Assembly: GCA_017428545.1 (NCBI GenBank)
Contig: JAFRQR010000001.1
Coordinates: 1 to 50,710 of the forward strand
Length of the DNA: 50,710 nt
Reading direction: 5' to 3'
Source of the DNA: Clostridiales bacterium
GTDB taxonomy: Bacteria; Bacillota; Clostridia; Saccharofermentanales; Saccharofermentanaceae
The notes beneath the pieces are model-generated. The model saw only the letters and a list, made by a program, of their open reading frames with translations. It was not told where the DNA came from and ran no database searches. The position numbers and the translations under genes were made by a program. Shown piece by piece: positions 7,171 to 15,076 of this stretch (position 1 is the stretch's first letter; the number at the start of each line of letters is the position of its first letter).

Positions 7171-8499
7171 ATGTATCGTGACATAATGAACGATCTGATA
7201 AAGTGGAAGAACCGAACAAGAAGAAAGCCGCTTATTATTTCCGGAGTCAGACAGTGTGGCAAGACTTTTATCATAGAAGAATTCGGTCGCACACAGTTTT
7301 CTAATCTGCTTACGATCAATTTTGAAGAGCAACCGAGTTTGAAAGAAGTATTTGATTTCGATTTCGACACTAAACGTATCGTTTCAGAGATAGAGAAACT
7401 AACAAAGGCAAAAATCGTACCCGGCCAGACGCTTCTATTCCTGGATGAAATACAGGAATGCCCTAAAGCGATAACAGCACTTAAATACTTCTGTGAGAAA
7501 ATGAGTAATCTTCATTTAGTGTGTGCCGGATCTCTTCTTGGAGTTGCATTGCGTAGTGAAAACATTTCTTTTCCGGTAGGGAAAGTGAACAGGTTAGATC
7601 TCTATCCTATGAATTTCCGGGAGTTTGCAATCGCTTCAGGTGAAGAATCATTGATAGAGATGCTGAAGGAATGGAATGTTGACAGACCGATTCCGGATTA
7701 TATTGATGTTCCGATGAAGAAACTTCTTAAAGATTTCTATATTGTCGGCGGAATGCCTGAAGCAGTGTCTGTTTGGACGGCTACCCATGATTATGCGGAA
7801 GTTGAAGCTGTTCAGCGAGAGATCCTGAAAGACTATGCAGATGATTTCTCAAAGCATGCCCCTATCAATGAACTCCAAAAAATACGGTGGATCTGGGATT
7901 CGATCCCTGTTCAAATAGCCAAGGAGAATAATAAGTTTGTCTTCTCACATGTTAGAGAAGGAAAGCGCGCTGCAGATCTTGATGACGCACTTTCCTGGCT
8001 TCAGAATGCGGGGCTTATATATCGACTCGAATTAGTAGAGAAACCCCAGCTTCCTTTATCTGCATTCGCAGATAAAACATACTTTAAAGTATATATGTCT
8101 GATGTCGGGCTGATGCGAGTAAGGGCGAATGTTTCTGTGGACACGATACTCAACGAGGGTGAAAAATATGTGAATTATAAAGGTGCAGTTGCTGAAAACT
8201 ATGTCAACAACGAACTTGTCGTTCAAGGCAAGAGTCCGTTTTTCTGGCGCTCTAATAATACGGCAGAGATAGATTTCATGTATGAAAAGGATAATGAATT
8301 CTATCCGGTTGAAGTTAAGTCTGCGGATAATACGCAGGCTAAAAGTTATAAGCAATTCTGTTCAAAATACAATCCCAAGAAGGGCATTAAACTTTCAACG
8401 AAAAACATTGCAAGAAATCCGAGTAGTAAAACGGAGACATATAATATTCCATTGTATATGGCATGGGGGATCGACTATTACATCGACAGCCGCAATTAA
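7171..8499 (+). CDS. AAA_14 / DUF4143 ATP-binding protein
   Basis: 442 residues from ATG 7171 (GGAG 8 nt upstream). Walker A is GVRQCGKT (residues 25-32) and Walker B is TLLFLDEIQE (D92 E93). A middle region, FPVGKVNRLDLYPMNFREF, is typical of the AAA_14 family. The C-terminus, EIDFMYEKDNEFYPVEVKSAD, carries the D...ExK pattern of the PD-(D/E)XK fold found in DUF4143. These proteins are abundant in gut anaerobes and archaea with no settled role; nuclease-linked defence or regulatory switching has been suggested on fold grounds. The gene is monocistronic under a dyad promoter and followed by hairpin repeat 3. AT-richer codon use than its neighbours hints at transfer. Confidence 0.9.
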   Translation: MYRDIMNDLIKWKNRTRRKPLIISGVRQCGKTFIIEEFGRTQFSNLLTINFEEQPSLKEVFDFDFDTKRIVSEIEKLTKAKIVPGQTLLFLDEIQECPKAITALKYFCEKMSNLHLVCAGSLLGVALRSENISFPVGKVNRLDLYPMNFREFAIASGEESLIEMLKEWNVDRPIPDYIDVPMKKLLKDFYIVGGMPEAVSVWTATHDYAEVEAVQREILKDYADDFSKHAPINELQKIRWIWDSIPVQIAKENNKFVFSHVREGKRAADLDDALSWLQNAGLIYRLELVEKPQLPLSAFADKTYFKVYMSDVGLMRVRANVSVDTILNEGEKYVNYKGAVAENYVNNELVVQGKSPFFWRSNNTAEIDFMYEKDNEFYPVEVKSADNTQAKSYKQFCSKYNPKKGIKLSTKNIARNPSSKTETYNIPLYMAWGIDYYIDSRN

Positions 8500-8531
8500 A
8501 TGGAGATACAGGAAAATGCCGAGTAGTGTCC

Positions 8532-8625
8532 GGCAGGCACGATCGAGTGGGAGTAAGTCGTGAATGCTTTTTCTCCGCGCTGTTTGCTAAAGCAAAGGCG
8601 CTGTCGAAAAAGATTCACTTCTTCG
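8532..8625 (+). repeat. Hairpin repeat, copy 3 of 5
   Basis: Full palindrome present (GTGAATGCTTTTTC ... GAAAAAGATTCAC). It begins 33 nt after the stop of the ATPase gene and is followed 15 nt later by a terminator, so it lies in the 3' untranslated RNA. Confidence 0.85.
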
Positions 8626-8639
8626 TTGATTTACAAATA

Positions 8640-8669
8640 AAAAGAGAGTTTCTTCGGGAACTCTCTTTT
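8640..8669. terminator. Bidirectional terminator between convergent genes
   Basis: AAAAGAGAGTT and AACTCTCTTTT form a perfect 11-bp stem with loop TCTTCGGG. It separates the plus-strand ATPase from the minus-strand SUKH gene. Confidence 0.85.
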
Positions 8670-8680
8670 CGTGTTCATGG

Positions 8681-9169
8681 TCATTCGGCCAATTCTCCTT
8701 TTAATACTTTCTCGATGAATTCTCTAAGGTTCTTTGCCACAGGTTTGATCTCCCCCTCCGGATCCATCTCGACGTCAACGAGTACGATGGCCGGTTCTCC
8801 ATTTTCATCGAGATTCCGGAAATCCATGAAGTACATGTCATGGCCTCCGGATTGTGTCTCCCCAAAAGGAATACCGATGTTCGGATATTCCCAATCTCCT
8901 ATCCAGTTCGGGAACATATCTTCAAGACTGTTGGGCGTGTCTGCCTCCGGTCCGATTCCGTATATCGCAGTGAGCCAGCTATCGATATCATCGCTGATAT
9001 AGCCGCCGTTCTGAAAACGCAGAAGTTCGATGTAGGATTTCGGAAGTTTGTATCCGATATTGGCCTCCGCACGTGAGATCAGTTCATCGGTCAATTCACC
9101 GAAGATGTAGCTCTGCGAGTATTCGTCCTCTGTGTCATAAAGCTTCGTAAGATCCAATCCTTCAAACAT
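8681..9169 (-). CDS. SMI1/KNR4 (SUKH) family protein
   Basis: 162 residues. The N-terminal half has the SUKH pattern: ELISRAEANIGYKLPKSYIELLRFQNGG, here seen as AEANIGYKLPKSYIELL then NGGY. Further family blocks are IGDWEYPNIGIPFGETQSGGHDMYFMDF (IGIPFGET, GGHDMYFMDF) and LREFIEKVLKGE at the end. Bacterial SUKH proteins are mostly immunity proteins against contact-dependent or polymorphic toxins. No toxin gene is adjacent, so this is an orphan immunity-like gene or a housekeeping member. ATG has GGAGGA 7 nt upstream. Confidence 0.85.
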   Translation of the reverse strand: MFEGLDLTKLYDTEDEYSQSYIFGELTDELISRAEANIGYKLPKSYIELLRFQNGGYISDDIDSWLTAIYGIGPEADTPNSLEDMFPNWIGDWEYPNIGIPFGETQSGGHDMYFMDFRNLDENGEPAIVLVDVEMDPEGEIKPVAKNLREFIEKVLKGELAE

Positions 9170-9245
9170 CTTCCGCTCCTCCTTTTTTCAGTGAATTCCC
9201 TTCAATTCTATAGATGATTACATGTTTTTCTTCAAAGTAATCTTA

Positions 9246-10532
9246 TTATATCATCGGAAGGATCGGAAGAAGTGTCTTTGCTGTTTTCGCACTCACTCCT
9301 GCATCCTTCATATATGAAACATATTCTTCTTTCACACTATTTACTGTTTGAATGATCCCGGCGCACTTTCGGGCTGCGATCCCCATACTTTTTCCTGACT
9401 CGATCAGATCGTCATACGTGATATCGCTCGTCTTTCCGTTTACCCGCATCTGATGTGCACGCAGCCACCTGTTCTCCAGGTTATACGCAAATGTAAGATC
9501 ATATGCCGGAGCGAGCTTCCATTTTCCTTTTCTGTCCATAAGGAAAGCTATGTTTTTGACATGGTCATCCTGATTGACCAAAAGCACATTAAACACCATC
9601 CTCCGATAGAGTTCTTCCACGGAAGAAGCGGAATTCGTCAACCGCATTGTAATGTCAGCTGCCTCTTCGTAGCTCGATTGACCGGGGAGATTGTAATCGA
9701 TATGCATCAGCGCACCGAAAGTCTGCATATGGATCTTCTGATTTCCGACACGGTCGAAGCGCTTTGTCATAAAGTGGAAGCGCCCGTTTTCTTCCCATAA
9801 TCTGCAATCGCTCATTTTGATGCCGGCCTTTTTCGCCATCAGGGAATACGCATATTCGATTCTCGTATATTCGATTGCATCTTCCAGCTCGTGATCACCG
9901 TTTTTCTTTACGCCGTCGAACTTCATAAGCCAGTATTCAAAGCCATCTCCTGCATCGATCTGTCCGCTTCGGATCTCACCGGTATCCTGATTCCACGCAA
10001 CCAGAGCCTTTGCCCTAGCACCTCCCGCAGATGTCCCCAATTGAATCAATTGTCCATATCCCGGGTCATCCTGGATGCGCAGTTTCTGATCCTTTTTATC
10101 ATTCAGCACATCGGATGCAAATTCCACCATCTTGGCAATATCAACCGACTCTTCTTTCCATATATCCGGCCCGTGGGCAGGACGATATTCCAGCGCACCC
10201 ATTCCCCGCTGCCCGGTATAACACAATCTGTCCACCGCATTAAAATCACTGATCGAACGTCCCTGTTCACTCAGCCATCTCTCGATCACGCGGTTCCCGA
10301 ATGAGTCCGGAAGCGAATCTGCGATCAATCCCGGCGCTCCGTGAAAAGCACCTCCCGCGAGTTCCGGAAACGAGTAAACGCGGCCATTCAAAGGCATCCT
10401 GATAGGCGATAGTTCAATTCCGCTTCTCAAAAAATCTCTGTCATATTCGAAAGAAAGATATCCCTGATCCTCTTCCTGGTGAATGATTCCGATCCTTGTC
10501 CCCCAGAGAAATACTTCTGCCGTATTGATCAT
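9246..10532 (-). CDS. hipA: HipA-type serine/threonine kinase toxin
   Basis: 428 residues, full HipA length. The N-terminal couple_hipA part holds LSPIRMPLNGRVYSF and GLIADSLPDSFGNRVI. The kinase part has the activation/phosphorylation loop SAGGARAK (S168), the catalytic loop NQDDHVKNIAF (D323, N327) and the metal-binding PAYDL (D345). HipA kinases phosphorylate aminoacyl-tRNA synthetases or related targets and slow growth. The start overlaps the stop of the upstream HTH gene by 4 nt (ATGA), giving the classic hipBA order and translational coupling. All catalytic residues that I can check are intact. Confidence 0.92.
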   Translation of the reverse strand: MINTAEVFLWGTRIGIIHQEEDQGYLSFEYDRDFLRSGIELSPIRMPLNGRVYSFPELAGGAFHGAPGLIADSLPDSFGNRVIERWLSEQGRSISDFNAVDRLCYTGQRGMGALEYRPAHGPDIWKEESVDIAKMVEFASDVLNDKKDQKLRIQDDPGYGQLIQLGTSAGGARAKALVAWNQDTGEIRSGQIDAGDGFEYWLMKFDGVKKNGDHELEDAIEYTRIEYAYSLMAKKAGIKMSDCRLWEENGRFHFMTKRFDRVGNQKIHMQTFGALMHIDYNLPGQSSYEEAADITMRLTNSASSVEELYRRMVFNVLLVNQDDHVKNIAFLMDRKGKWKLAPAYDLTFAYNLENRWLRAHQMRVNGKTSDITYDDLIESGKSMGIAARKCAGIIQTVNSVKEEYVSYMKDAGVSAKTAKTLLPILPMI

Positions 10533-10855
10533 TTCTCATCCCCCCATACAAATGGAGCACTCCCATTTTTGTCACGGGTTGCAGACGCCCTTCTTCGTTT
10601 AGTTTCCTTCTCCAGATAATAGGAAGGTCTTTTACTTTGATCGGGAATCATGTCGATCAAGCGGTCGTCAAGATCCATAGCTCGAAGCAATTTCAGAAAA
10701 TTCGACAAACTGATATCTTCCCCGTTTTCAAATCTGGATATGCTTCTTACTGACACACCCGACTTCTCCGCCAGATCACTCTGTGTGAGCGGATAATGGA
10801 TGCGATACTGTTTTAATCGTTCGCACAGTCTTGCGTACTCTTCGATCATTTTCAT
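10529..10855 (-). CDS. hipB: HipB-type HTH antitoxin/repressor
   Basis: About 109 residues with a Cro/C1 HTH (LTQSDLAEKSGVSVRSISRF, then FENGEDISLSNFLKLLRAM). A basic tail ends PFVWGDEK, resembling the C-terminal hook of HipB proteins that touches HipA. It should neutralise the kinase and repress the operon. ATG at 10853-10855 is preferred; GTG codons at 10858 and 10861 and ATG at 10849 are also possible because no strong RBS decides. It precedes hipA with a 4-nt overlap. Confidence 0.88.
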   Translation of the reverse strand: MKMIEEYARLCERLKQYRIHYPLTQSDLAEKSGVSVRSISRFENGEDISLSNFLKLLRAMDLDDRLIDMIPDQSKRPSYYLEKETKRRRASATRDKNGSAPFVWGDEK

Positions 10856-10887
10856 CACCACTTCGCCTATTATTTTCTAGTCATATC

Positions 10888-10933
10888 TGTCCTGTTATAT
10901 CTAAATTATAGAATAACAGGACATATTTGTCTA
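10888..10933 (-). promoter_or_regulatory. hipBA promoter with 11-bp inverted-repeat operator
   Basis: TGTCCTGTTAT (10888-10898) and ATAACAGGACA (10913-10923) form a perfect inverted repeat with a 14 nt spacer. On the minus strand -35 TAGACA (10928-10933), 17 nt, and -10 TATAAT (10905-10910) fall across it, so one half-site lies in the -35/-10 spacer and the other just downstream of -10. This is the layout expected for HipB autorepression. Confidence 0.75.
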
Positions 10934-11015
10934 TATATCAAGGCATTTACTGAGCAATATCCAATCCGAATTGCGTTATAATGAAGTTCATCATACACGA
11001 AAGGAATGTTTTGTT

Positions 11016-11531
11016 TTGAAACTGAGAGCATTTGATATAGATATGGATTTCGAGGTGATCCGGAACTGGATCACGGATGAGCGTACGCATGCGATGTGGA
11101 GCGCGAACCGCATCGGGTTCCCGATGGAAAGAAAAGATTTCGAGGATTTTCTGAAAAGACAGAAAGAAGAAGGCGACAGTGCTTTTGCTGCGGAAAACGA
11201 GGACGGACGGATCGTCGGATTCTTCCTTTACGGAAAGAACGGGGAAACGATGGAAGGCATGCTGAAATTCATCGTCGTCGATCCCGAGCAGCGCGGGAAA
11301 GGCACGGCGCAGGAGATGCTTCATCTTGCCGTGGAATATGCTTTTGAAAAAACGGGCACAGCCGCTGTACACCTGAATGTTTTTTCCGCTAATCCGCGCG
11401 CGAAAAGATGCTATGAAAAGGCAGGATTCAGAGAACGAAATACGACCCTCGGTGCTTTTACGTATAAAGAAGAAAAATGGGACCGCATCAACATGATCCT
11501 GAAAACGACAGGCACGATTGAGTGGGAGTAA
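11016..11531 (+). CDS. GNAT acetyltransferase whose last residues come from a repeat element
   Basis: 171 residues if TTG 11016 is the start (AAAGGA 11 nt upstream); a longer frame opens at 10971. The GNAT core is clear: LKFIVVDPEQRGKGTAQEML (acetyl-CoA loop QRGKGT) and NPRAKRCYEKAGF. The final residues TGTIEWE and the TAA stop are encoded by the first 25 nt of hairpin repeat copy 4, so the original C-terminus was probably altered by insertion. Substrate unknown. A TATAAT lies 30-40 nt upstream of the start. Confidence 0.8.
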   Translation: MKLRAFDIDMDFEVIRNWITDERTHAMWSANRIGFPMERKDFEDFLKRQKEEGDSAFAAENEDGRIVGFFLYGKNGETMEGMLKFIVVDPEQRGKGTAQEMLHLAVEYAFEKTGTAAVHLNVFSANPRAKRCYEKAGFRERNTTLGAFTYKEEKWDRINMILKTTGTIEWE

Positions 11532-11566
11532 GTCGTGAATGCTTTTTCTCCGCGCTGTTTGCTAAA
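11507..11566 (+). repeat. Hairpin repeat, copy 4 of 5, truncated
   Basis: Identical to the family from GACAGGCACGATTGAGTGGG through CTGTTTGCTAAA, then breaks off in the middle of the inner hairpin. The right half is missing. It overlaps the end of the GNAT gene. The rest of the interval to 11733 holds no gene. Confidence 0.85.
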
Positions 11567-11733
11567 TAAATGGTACAAAGTGCCTTTCCTGTCGATATAC
11601 CGGTGGGGAAGGTTCTTTCCATGTGAAGCCAAAACCGGGTGTGACAGAATACTCACTTAGAATAAATGGTTTTCCTATACAATTAATTTGGACGAGAAGT
11701 TAGCTGAATGCAGTAATGCAAGGAGCGGGAATT

Positions 11734-12840
11734 ATGAAGAAACTTAATAAGTACGTAGGATTGGCATTGGCTTTCTCCATGCTGTTTTCCATGACGGCCT
11801 GTAATAAGTCCACTTCGGAAACGACAGCGGCTTCGGAAAAAGTGAATGCGACGGAGGCGTCCTCGGAAGAGACCACGGAAGAAACAACTGGTGAAGAGAC
11901 AACGGAAGCGGCCACTTCCGAAGAAACAAGTGCTTCCTCCGATACGGCCGCATCTGATCCGAAATCGGAAAAAGATTTCGAGGAGGATCTATATAACTTC
12001 TACGCTTCCTCGAAGTACCAATTCCCGGGATACATCTATGGTTCATCTAATGGCTATGAAGGTTATAAGACCTGGACTCAGCAAGTGAGTATATTATTAG
12101 ATACCTGGATCCTGAATGGATATTACACATCAGAAGGAAAGGAATTTGAGTGTCACTTCAAGGTCGCTCCGGTCGAACGGGTGAACGACTATTCTTATCG
12201 GACCACGATCCTGGAGACGATCGACTATAACCCGGATGATTTCGAAGATCCGTTCGATTTTGCAAAACCGCCGTACACATTTAGCGAGGGAGATGAAATA
12301 GTTGTTTATCTGCCCAATGCGCTGATTTCTGATGTTCCGGGTGCTGTATGGGAAGCTGCGATAAACAGCACCAGCCGGATGCCGGCGGAAGGTGACTACC
12401 TCCAGGCATTTGTCCTCTATAATGAATCGACGGACCTTGCCTATGACGGCGGAGGTACGATGTTCCCGGTATTTTCCAGCAGGAAACTAAGTGAGGATGA
12501 AATGAAAACCTGGTTGGGCGAGTATAGTGAGTTTTCCGACCCCAAAACGGGAGAGTTAAAGATCTATAAAGATCCGTCTTCCGGTGAGATCCGTGCGGAC
12601 TATTATTTTTCTGACTATCAGAAGACAGTGGAAAAGTGGTTTAAAAACCTTTCCGTGAGAATGGAAGTGGACAATCCAAATATGATCTACGCATTTGGAG
12701 AATCCGAGGATGGTACATTCATTATCCTCTCGTTCGAATGGGTTGAAGAGACCGGAAGGTTTGTAGCGAGGATAAAGGCCTATACTCCTGACGAAGAATG
12801 CATGGTAGGACGACCCTTTGATTTCGAGAAAACGAAGTAA
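11734..12840 (+). CDS. Lipoprotein of unknown function
   Basis: 368 residues from ATG 11734 (AAGGAG upstream). Lipoprotein signal with lipobox FSMTAC, then a Ser/Thr/Glu-rich linker to about residue 75. The mature domain contains KTWTQQVSILLDTWILNGYY, a repeated acidic/aromatic pattern, and DPSSGEIRADYYFSDY. I do not recognise the family. It should be tethered on the outer face of the membrane. It is followed 114 nt later by another lipoprotein gene on the same strand; a weak GC hairpin at about 12853-12885 lies between them. Confidence 0.75.
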   Translation: MKKLNKYVGLALAFSMLFSMTACNKSTSETTAASEKVNATEASSEETTEETTGEETTEAATSEETSASSDTAASDPKSEKDFEEDLYNFYASSKYQFPGYIYGSSNGYEGYKTWTQQVSILLDTWILNGYYTSEGKEFECHFKVAPVERVNDYSYRTTILETIDYNPDDFEDPFDFAKPPYTFSEGDEIVVYLPNALISDVPGAVWEAAINSTSRMPAEGDYLQAFVLYNESTDLAYDGGGTMFPVFSSRKLSEDEMKTWLGEYSEFSDPKTGELKIYKDPSSGEIRADYYFSDYQKTVEKWFKNLSVRMEVDNPNMIYAFGESEDGTFIILSFEWVEETGRFVARIKAYTPDEECMVGRPFDFEKTK

Positions 12841-12954
12841 CTGAAAAAGCTTTCATGCGGAGATGCCGCCGGGCATGGTTTCAAATCTGTCACTTTTCCT
12901 CAATTCGTTTTGCCTATAATCTATAGCAGATCGATCGGGGAAGAGGGTAATATC

Positions 12955-14346
12955 ATGTTCAGATCTCAAAGAGTAAGAAGTGCTTTTCTAGCGGGAGCAT
13001 TAGTCGTATCTATACTGGCCGGGACCGGCTGCAAAAAGAATTCTGACGCAAAAGGAACCACCGCGGCCCCATCTGAATCCTCGGAACCAATCGTCACATC
13101 TTTAGAATCAGAATCCCGGGAAACGCAGGAATCATCTTCCGAAAAACCGGAGATAGCAGATACGGCACCGGACGGATCTTCCGGCGAAAAGGAATTCAAG
13201 CAAGAAGCTCTGAAACTGGCACAGGAACTGGGCGTGAAGGAAGATGAACTTCACGGACAGTACGGGCTTTTCCTAAAGTATGTAGACTGCATCGATCAGA
13301 ACACGGAATTAGGCACATTGAAAGATTATGTACTTCACCTTTTCCCTGTCGTTGCCGATCACCTAAAGCCGGAAGATGAATCCTACTTTTTCTGGAATCT
13401 CTCTGAGCTGAGGGCAGAGATCGGTGAGACGATGTCGTCTTCTGCCGCAGAGTTTTATCCCGGGAGCAACCTGGTCCTGATAAACGAAAAAGGCGAAAAC
13501 GGGGAGTCCGGCGTGGGCTATACCATAATGTATCACGAGCTGATGCACTTCATCGATTTTTCGATCGGCGGCGAGCACCGCTCGAACGTATACTATACGG
13601 GTACCCGCTATGCATATGTGGAAGAGCTTACGGATAAGGAATGGGAAGACTGCATTTCGACAGAAACAGATTTCATCACAGAAGGCGGTGCCGATTACTA
13701 TACGGGGAAATACTATCGGAAGACCATGGAAGGCTACAACACTCCGGCCAGTTTTCTTTCCGGGATCGAGTGGATCTACGGAGAAGAAACCGTAGACCGT
13801 CTGTTTTTCAGTTCTGACTCGGCAATGGAGTTTATTCTTCTTCTACAGGATGCCGGGATCTCTGACCAGAAGATCGTCAATATCATCAGAACGTTTAATC
13901 GTGAGACGTACGGGGCGAACGGGTTGCCGGAGAATCCGGTCCGGATGGAAGATGTATTGGTCGATCTTTATGAAAGCAAGAAAGGTTCCGGGTGGAAGGA
14001 AGACAAGGTCTTCATGCAGATCTTAAATGAGATCCATGCCTGGACGATTGAAGATTATCCGTTTGAACACGAAGAACTGAAAGCTCTTCTCCTCGATTAC
14101 CCTGCCATGCAAAAGATGTCGCAAAGCGTGCTTGATCAGATTGATCAGCGCACTCCTCAGGAACTGGTCCGGTTTTTTAAGCTGATCCTTCTCGATGGAA
14201 AACCATATCTGGCTGCGGATCTGTTTACCTCATCAGAGTTTGACAGAAACGAAGCGATCTCCCTCATCGTTGAGTATGACTTTGATCAGGAAAAAGTCAT
14301 CTCCTATGAGTACTATGTGCCGGACTATCCGAAATGGATCATTTGA
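12955..14346 (+). CDS. Lipoprotein with HExxH motif, probable zinc metallopeptidase
   Basis: 463 residues from ATG 12955 (GAGGG upstream, TATAAT at about 12915). Lipobox LAGTGC, then a Ser/Glu-rich linker. IMYHELMHFIDFSIG contains HELMH, the zinc-binding HExxH helix. Downstream, FITEGGADYYTGKYY could supply the third ligand (Glu), as in gluzincins. The rest is helical, with a C-terminal EHEELKALLLDYPAMQK region. It is likely a surface-tethered peptidase; the target is unknown. The stop is directly followed by hairpin repeat copy 5. Confidence 0.7.
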   Translation: MFRSQRVRSAFLAGALVVSILAGTGCKKNSDAKGTTAAPSESSEPIVTSLESESRETQESSSEKPEIADTAPDGSSGEKEFKQEALKLAQELGVKEDELHGQYGLFLKYVDCIDQNTELGTLKDYVLHLFPVVADHLKPEDESYFFWNLSELRAEIGETMSSSAAEFYPGSNLVLINEKGENGESGVGYTIMYHELMHFIDFSIGGEHRSNVYYTGTRYAYVEELTDKEWEDCISTETDFITEGGADYYTGKYYRKTMEGYNTPASFLSGIEWIYGEETVDRLFFSSDSAMEFILLLQDAGISDQKIVNIIRTFNRETYGANGLPENPVRMEDVLVDLYESKKGSGWKEDKVFMQILNEIHAWTIEDYPFEHEELKALLLDYPAMQKMSQSVLDQIDQRTPQELVRFFKLILLDGKPYLAADLFTSSEFDRNEAISLIVEYDFDQEKVISYEYYVPDYPKWII

Positions 14347-14431
14347 ACTAAGTCGTGAATATGTCGTGAATGCTTTTTCTCCGCTGTTTTCTAAAACAAA
14401 GGCGCTGTCGAAAAAGATTCACTCCCGCGTG
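14347..14431 (+). repeat. Hairpin repeat, copy 5 of 5, divergent
   Basis: It starts on the base after the stop codon of the metallopeptidase gene and ends 9 nt before the stop of the convergent Nudix gene. GTCGTGAAT is duplicated at its left end. The outer arms are intact; the inner part reads TGTTTTCTAAAACA, which differs from the other copies but is still self-complementary in a shifted register. It may serve both genes as 3' end. Confidence 0.8.
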
Positions 14432-14439
14432 ATCGGCGG

Positions 14440-14934
14440 CTACGTCGAAAAATCGTTATTAATGACATGAAGGACATTCCCGCCGTTGATGGCTTCTTTC
14501 AGTTTTGTTTTCAGCATAACAGGCCGGACGTCGTATCGATCCAGTTCATCGAGCGGCAGCCATACCAGTTTTTCGGATGTATCTGTTTCTTCGGTAAAAG
14601 CACTTCCGTCGGGGGCTTCCATCAGGTAATAAAACTCCAGGACATGGCAGAACTTATCGCAGATCCGCTCGTCCAAACGGTCTCCGGAAAAGAAATTCTC
14701 GCATATGATAGCGCTTCTGACCGCTTTGCAGTGTACGCCGGTCTCTTCGAAAACTTCACGCTCGATACAGTCTCTTGAAGTCTCGCCCAGATGTACCGCG
14801 CCACCGATCATGTAGTAATACCCGCCAAGAGCATTCTTCACAAAAAGCATCTTCCGGTCCCGGATGATGATCGCGCCGGTACGATACCGGAAATAGAAGT
14901 TTTCTTTCGCCAGATAACAATCAATATTTCCCAT
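14440..14934 (-). CDS. Nudix hydrolase
   Basis: 164 residues. The Nudix box is complete: GGAVHLGE, then REVFEETG (pattern G-x5-E-x7-R-E-U-x-E-E-x-G-U). It hydrolyses a nucleoside diphosphate-linked compound with Mg; the substrate cannot be inferred. The segment YYYMIGGAVHLGE resembles the ADP-sugar/8-oxo-dGTP type members. ATG has GGAGGA 6 nt upstream. Its upstream region is shared with the divergent DinB/DUF3795 gene. Confidence 0.9.
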   Translation of the reverse strand: MGNIDCYLAKENFYFRYRTGAIIIRDRKMLFVKNALGGYYYMIGGAVHLGETSRDCIEREVFEETGVHCKAVRSAIICENFFSGDRLDERICDKFCHVLEFYYLMEAPDGSAFTEETDTSEKLVWLPLDELDRYDVRPVMLKTKLKEAINGGNVLHVINNDFST

Positions 14935-14994
14935 ACAGATTCCTCCGAAGATTTAAACCACGGAATCATTGTACCATTCTTATTACTAAGGCAA

Positions 14995-15024
14995 TTGACA
15001 AACAATTGTTCTGTTTTGTATAAT
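14995..15024 (+). promoter_or_regulatory. Near-consensus promoter with a central palindrome
   Basis: -35 TTGACA (14995-15000), 18 nt, -10 TATAAT (15019-15024). The palindrome AACAATTGTT (15001-15010) touches the -35 box and could be an operator. Drives the gene at 15077. Confidence 0.75.
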
Positions 15025-15048
15025 GTAGTTGTTAGTTTGACGGGCACT

Positions 15049-15070
15049 GACCGGCACGATTGAGGAGGAG
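15049..15070 (+). other. Short match to the left end of the hairpin repeat
   Basis: GACCGGCACGATTGAGGAGGAG closely follows the left end of the hairpin repeat (GACAGGCACGATTGAGTGGGAG) but lacks the palindrome. In this position the altered sequence provides the GGAGGAG ribosome binding site of the gene at 15077. It may be a solo repeat end or a coincidence. Confidence 0.4.
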
Positions 15071-15076
15071 AGTGAC

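Noticed and set aside
12853..12885. Terminator between the two lipoprotein genes at 11734 and 12955
   Set aside because: CATGC/GCATG and nested GC pairs can form, but alternatives compete and there is no T-run.
2914..14431. CRISPR array
   Set aside because: The repeated units are ~95 bp, kilobases apart and separated by genes, with no short regular spacers and no cas genes.
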